The notes below the pieces were generated by a model. It was not told the DNA's origin. It was given only the letters and a program-made list of their open reading frames with translations, and searched no databases. From Gilliamella sp. App6-5 (GTDB lineage Bacteria; Pseudomonadota; Gammaproteobacteria; Enterobacterales; Orbaceae), in NCBI RefSeq assembly GCF_001690525.1, contig NZ_LZGT01000081.1:1-47104 (forward strand): a DNA stretch of 47,104 nucleotides, written 5' to 3'. Of this stretch, positions 30,406 to 39,922 are shown one piece after another (within the stretch, counting starts at the first letter, position 1; every line of letters starts with the position of its first letter). The translations under genes were made by a program, and so were the position numbers.

Positions 30406-30908
30406 TTGGGATGCTATCAAAAAAGACTTAAAAATACGCTATCGTCTACCATACCTTTTTGTTCATTGTGATAATAATGTGCTGTGTTTGATTAGTCATA
30501 ACGGCGATATTTTTGGATAGTTGTTTTATCAATTCATACCTGTCTGGTAGTAAAAATATCGGTGCTTTTGGAGCTATTATAAATATACTTCCTTTTGATT
30601 TCCCTCTTGATATATCAATCTATTATCAGCACTTGTTTTTTGCCCCATATTACATCAATAAATGATCTTTGTTAAAAAACAAAAAATAAAAAATTAAATA
30701 AAATCAATGTGTTTTCTGACGATTTTTATTGGTAATAAGATCGCTTTTTGTTCGGTGGAACGAACTTATATTTGATACAGTTGGATTTAGGACATTTGAG
30801 TATTTTCGACATTGAGCAATCGCTTTGGCTATTTTATACATCAATGAGATCAAAGAACTCGTTAAAAAGCGAGTTCTTTGTTAACAACAGAAAAAGCATT
30901 GATCTTTT
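30406..30908. other. About 500-bp intergenic region before the ppc 3' end
   Basis: Convergent region between the Sel1 gene and ppc, without a recognisable gene. It holds the 25-bp AT-rich string shared with 20111-20135 (here 30684-30708). At 30851-30880 there is an 11-bp perfect hairpin, CAAAGAACTCG with CGAGTTCTTTG, loop 8 nt, lying about 30 nt past the ppc stop on the minus strand; it could protect or terminate the ppc transcript although no long T run follows. Confidence 0.5.
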
Positions 30909-33554
30909 TTAACCTGAGTTTCGCATACCAGCTGCAATTCCAGAAATAGTAATCATTAATCCCTGTTCTACGATGATATTCTCGTTATCGCTGTATTTTC
31001 GTGAACGACTTAATAATTCAGCCTGTAATAAATTTAATGGTTCAATATAAGTATTACGCAAAGCCACCGACTGTGCTATCCACGGTAAATCAGCCATTAA
31101 GCTAATATCATCAGTAATGGTTAGCACGGTATTGATATCTTGGGTTAACAAATTTCTTAACTCTTCGCCTAATGGCCATAAAGCAGGATCAACTAAACGT
31201 TGTTCATAATATTCGTGGATGTTTGGTGCCGCTTTGGCATAGACCATTTCAAGCATACCTAATCGGGAATTAAAAAAAGGCCAATTGTGATACATCTCTT
31301 TAAGAAGATTTTGTTTACCATCTGCAATTGCTGCTCTAAGTGCACTACCAGCACCAAGCCAAGACGGTACCATTAAACGGTTTTGTGTCCAAGCAAAAAT
31401 CCATGGGATAGCACGTAAACTTTCAATACCACCGCACATGCGACGTTTTTGTGGTCTGGAACCAAGTGGTAATCTACCTAATTCAGCCTCTGGCGTTACT
31501 GCTCTAAAATAATCAACAAACTCAGCACGTTCTCGTACATAACTGCGATAGCAATTGCATGAAAGTTCTGACATTTTATCCATGATCTCGCGCCATTCAT
31601 GTTTGGGTGCTGGCGGTGGCAATAAGTTGGCTTGTAAAATCGCTGATGTATACAGCATTAAACTGCTGAGCGCCACTTCTGGTAGACCAAGTTTGAAACG
31701 AATCATTTCGCCTTGTTCGGTAACTCTAAGCCCGCCTTTTAATGATCCTGGGGGTTGTGAAAGTAGTGCGGCATGCGCTGGTGCTCCACCTCGACCTATT
31801 GAACCTCCTCGCCCGTGGAATAGTACTAAATTAGTATTATATTTTTTGAATAAGCTAACTAATTCTTCTTGCGATCGATATTGTGCCCAAGATGCTGCGA
31901 GTGTTCCTGCATCTTTAGCCGAGTCAGAGTAGCCTATCATCACCATCTGCTTACCTTGAATTTTATTGCGATACCAAGGAATATCCAGCAGTTTTTGCAT
32001 CACCGATTTTGCGTTATTTAAGTCTTCTAATGTTTCAAATAACGGTGCAACTGGAATATATTTTTGGCAATCAACAATTTTCAATAATAAGTAAACGGCT
32101 AATATATCAGAAGGGGCTTTAGCCATTGATATTACGTAAGAGGCAATCGATTCTTCGCCAGCTTTTTTTATTACACGACAAGTATCTAATACTTCTTGGA
32201 CCATTTGATCTGGTTGCCAGCTATAAGGTAATAATGGTCGATTAGATTGTAACTCTGTTAATAAAAATGCTTGTTTTTCTTCCTCTGACCATTTTGCATA
32301 GCTGCCTAAATTAAGTTCTTTAGTTAATGCGTCAAGCGCCTCAGTATGTGCAGAGCTGTCTTGGCGAATATCTAATCTGACTAATTGTAAACCAAAAATT
32401 TTTATGCGTCGTAAAGTATCAAGCAATGGACCATGGGCTATGGTTGACATGCCATTATCAATTAATGACTCATAACAGGTATAAAGCGGTATCCATAATT
32501 GTTCATTTTTTATTAAAATATCACTAGGTGGTAATACTCTTTCATTATTCAGCAAAGCTTCAATATAATTGTGAGTGGTAATTAAACGTGTTCGTAACTG
32601 TTTCATTACAGCTCGATAGGGCTCGGAAACGGTTTTGTTTTTTTCATCTAACAGATCAATAACTGAATCACTACATTCCGTCATTGAAAGTTCACGAACA
32701 AGTATTTGAATATCGGCTAGAAATAACTCAATGGCTTTTAATCTAGCTTGTAGCATGACCTTTTCGGTCACTTTTGCTGTCACATTTGGATTACCATCAC
32801 GATCTCCGCCCATCCATGAGGTGAATTTAATAGGCACATGCTCAACCGGTAATTGCTCATCAAAGGCATCTACTAACTGGTCATTAAGCTCACGCAAAAA
32901 GAGAGGCACGCCTTCCCATAAGCTATCTTCAATGACCGAAAAACCCCATTTGGCTTCATCAATGGGGGTAGGGCGTTTTTTGCGGATTTCATCGGTATAC
33001 CATGCCTGACAAACTAACTGTTTTAAACGGCGCATAATTCGTTCTATTTCATAGTCGGCTAAATCATCATGATCCAGTTGAGATAAACAGTTATTAATAG
33101 CCGTATAAGTATTTATCATGGTTCGGCGATTAATTTCGGTCGGGTGTGCAGTTAGCACCAATTCAATCGATAACTCATTAATCGCTTCTGTAATAGTTTG
33201 AGTTGAAAAATTAAGATTTTTAAGTGTACTAAATAATTCAGTCATTTTTTTGGGGCTACTAGATGCTTCTCCATGGGGAGAAATACCATAATATTCAGCA
33301 GCCGTATTGACTAAATTTAAAAACTGATTAAATGCGCGTGCAACATGTAATAAATCATCATCATTAAGGTTTTCAATTAGTTTGAGTAGCTCATTATGTG
33401 CTTGGGTGTTTCCTTGTTGAGCCGATTTTGATAGTTTTCTTATTTTTTCAACTAAATCAAAGGTTTCATTGCCAGTGGCGCGTTTTATCGCATTGCCCAG
33501 TAAAGTGCCTAACATATTGACATTACTTCGCATTGAGGAATATTTATGATTCAT
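30909..33554 (-). CDS. ppc: Phosphoenolpyruvate carboxylase
   Basis: 881 residues from the ATG at 33554 ([20 protein letters not shown]), which aligns with E. coli Ppc (883); an in-frame ATG 12 codons upstream is unlikely. Catalytic signatures: LVLTAHPTE with the catalytic His, [26 protein letters not shown] glycine-rich loop, [14 protein letters not shown], and the C-terminal MRNSG needed for activity and allostery. It makes oxaloacetate from PEP and bicarbonate, the main anaplerotic route in organisms with reduced TCA cycles. It is divergent from the nuoJ-N cluster. Confidence 0.98.
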   Translation of the reverse strand: MNHKYSSMRSNVNMLGTLLGNAIKRATGNETFDLVEKIRKLSKSAQQGNTQAHNELLKLIENLNDDDLLHVARAFNQFLNLVNTAAEYYGISPHGEASSSPKKMTELFSTLKNLNFSTQTITEAINELSIELVLTAHPTEINRRTMINTYTAINNCLSQLDHDDLADYEIERIMRRLKQLVCQAWYTDEIRKKRPTPIDEAKWGFSVIEDSLWEGVPLFLRELNDQLVDAFDEQLPVEHVPIKFTSWMGGDRDGNPNVTAKVTEKVMLQARLKAIELFLADIQILVRELSMTECSDSVIDLLDEKNKTVSEPYRAVMKQLRTRLITTHNYIEALLNNERVLPPSDILIKNEQLWIPLYTCYESLIDNGMSTIAHGPLLDTLRRIKIFGLQLVRLDIRQDSSAHTEALDALTKELNLGSYAKWSEEEKQAFLLTELQSNRPLLPYSWQPDQMVQEVLDTCRVIKKAGEESIASYVISMAKAPSDILAVYLLLKIVDCQKYIPVAPLFETLEDLNNAKSVMQKLLDIPWYRNKIQGKQMVMIGYSDSAKDAGTLAASWAQYRSQEELVSLFKKYNTNLVLFHGRGGSIGRGGAPAHAALLSQPPGSLKGGLRVTEQGEMIRFKLGLPEVALSSLMLYTSAILQANLLPPPAPKHEWREIMDKMSELSCNCYRSYVRERAEFVDYFRAVTPEAELGRLPLGSRPQKRRMCGGIESLRAIPWIFAWTQNRLMVPSWLGAGSALRAAIADGKQNLLKEMYHNWPFFNSRLGMLEMVYAKAAPNIHEYYEQRLVDPALWPLGEELRNLLTQDINTVLTITDDISLMADLPWIAQSVALRNTYIEPLNLLQAELLSRSRKYSDNENIIVEQGLMITISGIAAGMRNSG

Positions 33555-33905
33555 GATTTTCTCGTCTTCGATTTTATTATGCCTAAGCATCTTTAAGCTG
33601 CATGACCCAAATGATAAATTAATGGGATAGGTATAATTGTTGGTTAATGTGCGTAAGTTATATACTTTATAACAATGTTGCTTTGAATTTAAATAATAAA
33701 ATTTTATGGTTTTTATTATTTTTAGTTGTTTTAATTATATTTACTATGAAAAAATCAAGAAATAATAATGTTCTTTTAATCGCGAAAAGTTTAAGACAAT
33801 ACAGCTTAACGAGTTTAATTTTCGATAAACACTGTGTTTGTAAACTGTATCTTAATATCATTTGGGTATATACTAAAGCATTATCAATACATATTGGATT
33901 ATTTA
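33555..33905. other. 351-bp region between ppc and nuoJ
   Basis: This is where nuoI would be expected in a normal nuo operon. I see no NuoI ferredoxin motifs (CxxCxxCxxxCP) in any frame and no NuoH-like frame. The longest ORF (33647-33967, plus) has no good ribosome site and overlaps nuoJ out of frame. The region presumably carries the ppc and nuoJ promoters. Confidence 0.5.
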
Positions 33906-34397
33906 ATGATCGTTGTTTTTTATATTGCGTCGATTATTGCTGTTTTTGCCAGTGTAAAAGTGATTAGTAGTTTACGGATTGATAAAGCAATCTTATATCT
34001 TTGTATTTCACTTTTTGCATCAGCGCTGATATTTATCCTGCTTGCAACGTATTTTTCTGCTTTTTTATATATCCTATTATTTATTGGCGGATCGGGGACA
34101 CTTTTTTTACTTGTCGCATCTATTCTGAAAATTAGTGTTGATAATGTAGAAAACAATAAACGGGGTATTAGCCCTAAAATCTGGTTAGGGCCACTGATTT
34201 TAGCTTTTATTTTACTTGTGGCTCTTATTTATGGCGTAGTAAATGCTAACTATTCAGAACTGAAAGAGTCTCATGAATTAATGCATGAAATGTCTGTATA
34301 TGCTTACATTTTAATGGCTGAACTAGCGATATTTTTATTATTGGGTGCAGCCGTGATTACTTACCATTTTATGCATCGGCTTATGTCGGAGAAATAA
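33906..34397 (+). CDS. nuoJ: NuoJ, complex I membrane subunit (diverged)
   Basis: 163 residues from the ATG at 33906, where the match to E. coli NuoJ (MEFAFYICGLIAILATLRVI) begins; a longer frame to 33834 adds unlike sequence. Five membrane helices. The conserved TM3 motif of E. coli (EIIVYAGAIMVLF) reads YILLFIGGSGTLF here, so the conserved Tyr59 and the pi-bulge region are changed. In complex I this helix couples quinone chemistry to proton transfer. First gene of a nuoJ-K-L-M-N unit, with nuoK 1 bp later, and no nuoA-I upstream. Confidence 0.88.
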   Translation: MIVVFYIASIIAVFASVKVISSLRIDKAILYLCISLFASALIFILLATYFSAFLYILLFIGGSGTLFLLVASILKISVDNVENNKRGISPKIWLGPLILAFILLVALIYGVVNANYSELKESHELMHEMSVYAYILMAELAIFLLLGAAVITYHFMHRLMSEK

Positions 34398-34398
34398 T

Positions 34399-34701
34399 AT
34401 GATTCCACTTATGCACAGTCTTATTTTATCTTCTATTTTATTTGTGATTGGACTGCTAGGAATAATGATTCGGCGCCATCTCTATTTTTTATTACTTAGC
34501 TTGATTGTTATGAACAATGGTGCGATAGTCGCATTATTTGCGGCAAGTAGCTATTGGCAACAATCCGATGGACAAGTACTTGCAATATTAGCGGTAATAA
34601 CAACCTTAGCAGAGGTTTGCGTTGGTCTTGCATTAATGATGAAACTATTCTACCGTCGAAAAATCTTTAATATTGACTCATTGAGTGAAATGAAAGGATG
34701 A
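34399..34701 (+). CDS. nuoK: NuoK, complex I membrane subunit, lacking Glu36
   Basis: 100 residues, the same length as E. coli NuoK and alignable without gaps. It begins MIPLMHSLILSSILFVIG and ends NIDSLSEMKG (E. coli NIDSVSEMRG). Glu72 is present (TTLAEVCVGLAL), but Glu36, essential for proton transfer in E. coli, is Ile here: LLLSLIVMNN against MLIGLEIMIN, codon ATT at 34504-34506. A GAA/GAG to ATT change needs at least two substitutions, so it is not a sequencing slip. It overlaps nuoL by 4 bp. Confidence 0.92.
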   Translation: MIPLMHSLILSSILFVIGLLGIMIRRHLYFLLLSLIVMNNGAIVALFAASSYWQQSDGQVLAILAVITTLAEVCVGLALMMKLFYRRKIFNIDSLSEMKG

Positions 34702-36545
34702 ATTTACTTTATTTAACTATTATTGTTCCCTTGCTCTCTTTTTTAATATTGGTTTTGCTAGGGAGACATATTCGAACAATTAATGTGATGATTATAGGCA
34801 TTACTACGATGCTGATCATTGCATTAATTACTCTATTTTCTTACATTGATTTTAGTTCAAACACGGTACCTGACATGGCTTTAGTTTATTCTAGACCATT
34901 GTGGAATTGGTTCTCTGTGGGTGAATTTTCGGTGCCGATTGCTTTAATATTGGATGGTTTATCACTAACATTTTTAGTTTTAATATCGTTCTTTGGTTTT
35001 TTGATATACTTTTTTGCTGCTTGCTATTTAACGTCAAGAAAGGATATTTATACTTTTTATGCTTATAGTAATTTGTTAATTGCCAGTATATTAACCATCA
35101 TATTAGTTGATAATCTATTTGTTATGTTAATTGGCTGGGAAGGAGTGAGTCTAAGTACTTACTTACTGATCGGTATTTACTATAAACAGGCTCGAAATGG
35201 TTATGCTGCTGCAAAAGCCTTTATCATTATGCATTTAACTGATATCTTTTTAATTATTGGCATATTTTTATTGTATCAAACTGTAGAAACATTAAATATT
35301 CATGATGTATTGGCACAAGCACATGATAACTTGGCTGTTGACTCAGACATCATATTTTGGATAACTTTAATGTTGTTCCTTGGAGCAATGAGTAAGTCTG
35401 CACTATTTCCTATGCATTCATGGTTTGTCGAAACAACATTAGCACCAATGCCTGCTGTAGCTTTGTTACAATCTTCAACAGTGATTTTGACGGGAGTGTA
35501 TTTAGTTTTAAGACTTAGTAATTTGTTTATGATGTCGAGCGATGTCCTTGCTATTATATCGATAATGTCATCATTAACCATATTGTTTGCTAGCACTATC
35601 GCCTTAGTGCAGTATGATATTAAACGAATTATCACTTATATCAATTTAGCGCAAATTAGCTATCTATTTTATGCTTTTTCCACCAAGAGTTGGAGCTTGT
35701 CTCTTAATTGCTTAATTAATTATTCCATAACAAGCACATTACTGATTTTAGCCTCATCAATTTTAATCAAAAAATGTTATGGTGAACGTGATATAAGCAA
35801 AATTGGCGGTTTAATTAAATCATTTCCAATGCTATACGCGGTCTTTTTGTTAATTATGCTGTCACTAAGTGCTATGCCTTGGATTTCATCATCATTTTAT
35901 ATCAAGGGGGATATTATATTGGGCTTAATGGCTCAAGATAAATTGATATCCGGAACCATTGGTTTACTCGGTATTTTACTTTCCAGTTTAGGTATTTGGC
36001 GTTTAATTGCCATGGTATTTTATCACAAATCCAAAAAGCATGACTTTGTAGAAACTAAATGGATCAGTTTTTGCCCAATTTTTATATTATCGATATTTAG
36101 CACAGCATTGTTTATCTATTTTCCATTGCCAATTCGTGGCATCATTCCAATCGCTGAGTTAGATACCAATGGGCAGTTACCCTTTCAGCTATTGTTGGCA
36201 GCGGTGACAGGATTAAGTTTTCTTATTGCCTATATTTTATATGTACGCCCAAATAGTGAGGTACACGAGATTATAAATACACCAATGGTAAAATACTATT
36301 TACGTTTATGTAATAGTGATTGGCATTATGATTATTTGTTGAACACACTATTTGTTAAACCTTATGTCTATTTGGCCCATTTGTTAAAAAAAGACCCTCT
36401 AGCATTATGGGATGATTGGATAATGAGAGGAATCAAAAAAGTAAACTCGTTCATCGTTGATCTCGAAAATGGGCAAATTCGGTGGTATATGGTCTCGATG
36501 GTTATAGGTAGCATTATCATATTAATGTTACTGATTTTTATTTAA
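34698..36545 (+). CDS. nuoL: NuoL, antiporter-like complex I subunit with altered channel residues
   Basis: 615 residues, as in E. coli (613), including the C-terminal lateral-helix region (NSDWHYDYLLNTLFVKPYVY, RWYMVSMVIGS). Glu144 (GWEGVSLSTYLLIG), Asp178, Lys229 (AMSKSALFP) and Lys399 (YIKGD) positions are kept. His254 is Gln (ALLQSSTV against ALIHAATM), the HAFFKALLF stretch with His338 and Lys342 is YSITSTLLI, Arg175 is His and Asp400 is Gly. It normally forms the distal proton channel of complex I. Intact frame, tight coupling to nuoK, so maintained as a gene. Confidence 0.93.
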   Translation: MNLLYLTIIVPLLSFLILVLLGRHIRTINVMIIGITTMLIIALITLFSYIDFSSNTVPDMALVYSRPLWNWFSVGEFSVPIALILDGLSLTFLVLISFFGFLIYFFAACYLTSRKDIYTFYAYSNLLIASILTIILVDNLFVMLIGWEGVSLSTYLLIGIYYKQARNGYAAAKAFIIMHLTDIFLIIGIFLLYQTVETLNIHDVLAQAHDNLAVDSDIIFWITLMLFLGAMSKSALFPMHSWFVETTLAPMPAVALLQSSTVILTGVYLVLRLSNLFMMSSDVLAIISIMSSLTILFASTIALVQYDIKRIITYINLAQISYLFYAFSTKSWSLSLNCLINYSITSTLLILASSILIKKCYGERDISKIGGLIKSFPMLYAVFLLIMLSLSAMPWISSSFYIKGDIILGLMAQDKLISGTIGLLGILLSSLGIWRLIAMVFYHKSKKHDFVETKWISFCPIFILSIFSTALFIYFPLPIRGIIPIAELDTNGQLPFQLLLAAVTGLSFLIAYILYVRPNSEVHEIINTPMVKYYLRLCNSDWHYDYLLNTLFVKPYVYLAHLLKKDPLALWDDWIMRGIKKVNSFIVDLENGQIRWYMVSMVIGSIIILMLLIFI

Positions 36546-36562
36546 TAAAGGTGTAATCATTC

Positions 36563-38107
36563 ATGTTATTATGGCTTGTTTTTTTACCTGTAATAGGCGG
36601 ATTTATTGGTTGGTTATGCCATGTATGTTTACAAAGAGGCGTTGTTTCCGTCGATGTACAAATGCGCTGGTCAAAACTACCAATAATGGTAGCGTTTATT
36701 ACAATTTGCATTACATTATTGATGGCGATAGTATTTTGGATAGATGCCATAAATGTGTTGAATCAAGGGACAAACTGGGTACAGGAAGTGAATCTAGACT
36801 GGATTCCTTTGTTAGGTATTCATTTTCATCTTGTTTTAGATGGTCTATCGATGGTTGTTATCACCTCAACACTATTTATTGTGTTATTGACGATTGTTTA
36901 TTCTAGTAAAGAAAGCCTAAACAATCTTGGTCTATTTTACTTATGTTTATTATTTATGACATCAGCCATTATGATGTTATTTGTTATCACTGACTTATTT
37001 TTAATGTTCTTCTTTTGGGAAGCGGTCGCAATTCCTATTTATTTTTTAATTTCGCTATGGGGACGACGAGATTCAAGCTCACAATTACGTTTTAATGGTG
37101 CCAGCAAATTTTTGATTTATACCCAATTGAGCAGCTTACTTATGTTAATCTCAATTGTGTCATTAGCCTTAACTAACTGGAACTTAACAGGACATTGGAC
37201 GTTTGATTATCAGGTATTAACAAAAACGCCAATTTCAAGTGATACCGAATTTTGGCTCATGCTAGGATTTTTAGCGGCTTTTATTGTGCGTATTCCTTTT
37301 GTTCCCTTTCATAGCTGGTTTATTGAAGCCAATATCGAATCTTCAACAACTGGCTCAATGATGATCAGTGGTTTATTACTCAATACAGCTACATTTGGTT
37401 TACTGCGTTTTGTTATACCGCTATTTCCTAATGCTTCAATCATGATTATGCCATTCATGTTAGCTTTTGCCCTGCTTACGGTTATTTATGCTGCATTACT
37501 TGCATTTAATCAAACTGATATAAAAAAACTCATCGCTTATATTCATATCGCATTAATGGGGTTTGTGACGGCAATTATTTATAGTGGTTCTGTTATTGCT
37601 TATCAAGGCGTGGTTATTCAAATGATAGCCATCAATTTAGCAATAGTTGGCATGTTTATCATTAGTGGATTGCTAGTTGAATGCTATTCAACACGAAATA
37701 TAAGCCAATTTGTTGGGCTTAAAGAGCGTGTGCCTTATCTATCTTCGTTTACCCTGTATTTTTTATTAGCGGTATTAGGGATTCCAGGTACAGCTAATTT
37801 TGTTGGTAATTATATGATGTTACTTGGTAGTTATAACACTTTTTCATTTTATACAATTTTGTTAGTTATTGGTTTATTATTACTGTCGATATCATTTATT
37901 GTACGGATGCAGCCAATTTTTTATGGTGCTATTGATAAAGGTGTTGCAACAAAGCATCTGCTCAGTAAGAAAGATCTTTTATTATTATCGAGCATCTTAA
38001 TTGTCCTTATTTTTATTGGTTTGTATCCTCAAGTGGTTTTAGATATGTCTTATTCTGTCGTGAATCAAACACAACAATACATAGCCACAGAGCGAGTGGG
38101 AGAGTAA
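36563..38107 (+). CDS. nuoM: NuoM, antiporter-like complex I subunit with altered channel residues
   Basis: 514 residues (E. coli 509), alignable along its length (LVLDGLSM, FFFWEAVAIPIYFLISLWG, AFNQTDIKKLIAYI, LGIPGTANFVGN). Glu144 is kept. Lys234 is Arg (FIVRIPFVP), Lys265 is Asn (GLLLNTATFG), His322 is Leu (IHIALMGF), His348 is Ile (QMIAINLA) and Glu407 is Asn (NFVGNYMM). In E. coli several of these (Glu144, Lys234, Glu407) are required for proton pumping. The gene is open and has a tight spacing to nuoL and nuoN. Confidence 0.93.
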   Translation: MLLWLVFLPVIGGFIGWLCHVCLQRGVVSVDVQMRWSKLPIMVAFITICITLLMAIVFWIDAINVLNQGTNWVQEVNLDWIPLLGIHFHLVLDGLSMVVITSTLFIVLLTIVYSSKESLNNLGLFYLCLLFMTSAIMMLFVITDLFLMFFFWEAVAIPIYFLISLWGRRDSSSQLRFNGASKFLIYTQLSSLLMLISIVSLALTNWNLTGHWTFDYQVLTKTPISSDTEFWLMLGFLAAFIVRIPFVPFHSWFIEANIESSTTGSMMISGLLLNTATFGLLRFVIPLFPNASIMIMPFMLAFALLTVIYAALLAFNQTDIKKLIAYIHIALMGFVTAIIYSGSVIAYQGVVIQMIAINLAIVGMFIISGLLVECYSTRNISQFVGLKERVPYLSSFTLYFLLAVLGIPGTANFVGNYMMLLGSYNTFSFYTILLVIGLLLLSISFIVRMQPIFYGAIDKGVATKHLLSKKDLLLLSSILIVLIFIGLYPQVVLDMSYSVVNQTQQYIATERVGE

Positions 38108-38113
38108 TAATCT

Positions 38114-39856
38114 ATGATAGCCTTATCGCCAATTTTTGTATTAAGCTTTTCGATCATTGTTTTGTTATTTTCACTATTTGTTTTTAAAATAAGCACCAGA
38201 GGTTGCACTATTTTAACGGTATGTGGATTAGTTTGTGCGTTGATCTGTTCTGCAGTAGTTGGCTATAAAATTTCATTTAGTACTCAGACTATTACTGATA
38301 TCAGCAGTGACAATATGCAAATATCGGTGTCAGTTTCTGAACCAACTAAAGAACCAAATCCATCAAGTGAAGAAACAATCGCAATTGATACTGTACCTAA
38401 TGACACTATGGAATCATCAAGTGGAAGTGAAGACACAAGTATTGATAGTAATATCAACAACAGTAAGATTGATAATACAGCGACAGATATCGATACTCAT
38501 TCTAATATTGATGATAATTCAAAAATTGATGGTAGTTCAAAGGATGAATGGAAAGCGCGCCATATTACCGCACTTTTTACCTGTGATGGCTACGGCTTAC
38601 TTTATACCAGTTTGATTTTAATGATATCTATTGCAGTTGCATGTTTTGCTTATCGCTGGTTTAAACAAGAGCAGATTCATCACGGATTATTTTATTTGAT
38701 TCTGCTCTTTATGGCATTAGGAGGTGTAACACTGGTATACGCTAGCCATTTAATCGCCCTTTTTATTGGGATTGAACTGTTATCTATTCCATTTGTAGGA
38801 CTAATTGGTTATCAATATACACAAACTCATTCATTAGAAGCCACAGTCAAATACATGATTTTATCTGCTGTTGCCAGTGTATTTCTATTGATGGGGATCG
38901 CCTTTTATTATGCAACGACAGGGGAGCTCACTTTTAGTGGTTTAAGTTATCAACTTTCAACGATGCCTTACCTAAGCACATTATTACTAATGGGTGTTTG
39001 CTTAATGTTGGTTGGTATAGGTTTTAAATTATCACTAGTGCCCTTTCAACTTTGGTTGCCGGATGTTTATCAAGGCGCGCCAACGATTGTCGCCTTATTA
39101 TTATCAACAGTTGGAAAAGTTGCGGTTTTCTGTGCCATAGCAAGGCTATTCCTATTGGCACCGATCGTTAATAATGAAACCATCCGTATTATTTTAGTTA
39201 TTATGGCTTTTTGTTCTATTTTGTGGGGCAATTTATTAGCGTTAAAGCAAAGTAGCTTAAAGCGGTTACTTGCCTATTCATCAATAGCACATTTCGGCTA
39301 TCTATTTACGGCTTTAATTGCTGTCCAGTATCAAGTGCTTGCATTAGAAACCATTGGCGTTTACCTAATTGGGTATATATTAGCTAATATCTGTATATTA
39401 GGTGCGATCAGTTTGGATTCGCATTCTAATGAACTGCAAGATCATGAAAACGAAATTGATCTTTCAGGACTATTTTGGCGCAGACCAATTCTTGCATTAG
39501 CGATGGGCATTGGTTTTTTATCTTTAGCAGGGACACCACTAACTGCGGGGTTCGTTGGGCGATTTTTACTGGTGTTATTAGGCGTCACTGCGGAATTATG
39601 GTGGTTAGTTGCCGCTGTGGTTATTGGTAGTGCATTGGGGCTTTACTTTTATGCTCGTTTAATTATCAATCTTTATATTAGGCCGCCTTGTCGTGATGGA
39701 CAAATATTAAGTGGAGCTTCGATTAAATTAAAATGGAAGGATATTAGAATAAGCGAGTTAATCATTGTATTATGTGCCTTATTGACACTGCTTTGTGGAA
39801 TTTACCCTAAATGGTTATTTAACTTAGTTAGCATGGCACAATATTTAACCACGTAA
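38114..39856 (+). CDS. nuoN: NuoN, antiporter-like complex I subunit with acidic insertion
   Basis: 580 residues, about 95 more than E. coli NuoN (485). The antiporter core is well kept: Glu133 (FIGIELLSIPFVGLIGY), Lys158 (ATVKYMILSA), Lys217 (GIGFKLSLVPF), Lys247 (TVGKVAVF), His305-like (SIAHFGYLF). Lys395 is Arg (GFVGRFLL). The extra length is a hydrophilic stretch at residues about 56-146 between the second and third membrane helices, very rich in Ser, Asp, Asn, Thr and Ile and partly repetitive (NNSKIDN and DNSKIDG). Last gene of the nuoJ-N unit; a hairpin follows. Confidence 0.93.
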   Translation: MIALSPIFVLSFSIIVLLFSLFVFKISTRGCTILTVCGLVCALICSAVVGYKISFSTQTITDISSDNMQISVSVSEPTKEPNPSSEETIAIDTVPNDTMESSSGSEDTSIDSNINNSKIDNTATDIDTHSNIDDNSKIDGSSKDEWKARHITALFTCDGYGLLYTSLILMISIAVACFAYRWFKQEQIHHGLFYLILLFMALGGVTLVYASHLIALFIGIELLSIPFVGLIGYQYTQTHSLEATVKYMILSAVASVFLLMGIAFYYATTGELTFSGLSYQLSTMPYLSTLLLMGVCLMLVGIGFKLSLVPFQLWLPDVYQGAPTIVALLLSTVGKVAVFCAIARLFLLAPIVNNETIRIILVIMAFCSILWGNLLALKQSSLKRLLAYSSIAHFGYLFTALIAVQYQVLALETIGVYLIGYILANICILGAISLDSHSNELQDHENEIDLSGLFWRRPILALAMGIGFLSLAGTPLTAGFVGRFLLVLLGVTAELWWLVAAVVIGSALGLYFYARLIINLYIRPPCRDGQILSGASIKLKWKDIRISELIIVLCALLTLLCGIYPKWLFNLVSMAQYLTT

Positions 39857-39866
39857 TCAACGTTTA

Positions 39867-39892
39867 TCCGCCATCATCGCTTGATTGGCGGA
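39867..39892 (+). terminator. Hairpin after nuoN, possible terminator
   Basis: tccgcca (39867-39873) pairs with tggcgga (39886-39892) around a 12-nt loop that can extend the stem. No strong T run follows, so it may be a weak terminator or transcript-stabilising hairpin. Confidence 0.4.
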
Positions 39893-39922
39893 GTTATATT
39901 AAACAAAGTAGCTTAAAACACT

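Noticed and set aside
33647-33967. 106-codon ORF between ppc and nuoJ that might be a relic of nuoI or nuoH
   Set aside because: It has no ferredoxin cysteine motif and no NuoH-like segments, lacks a ribosome site and runs out of frame into nuoJ; treated as chance.
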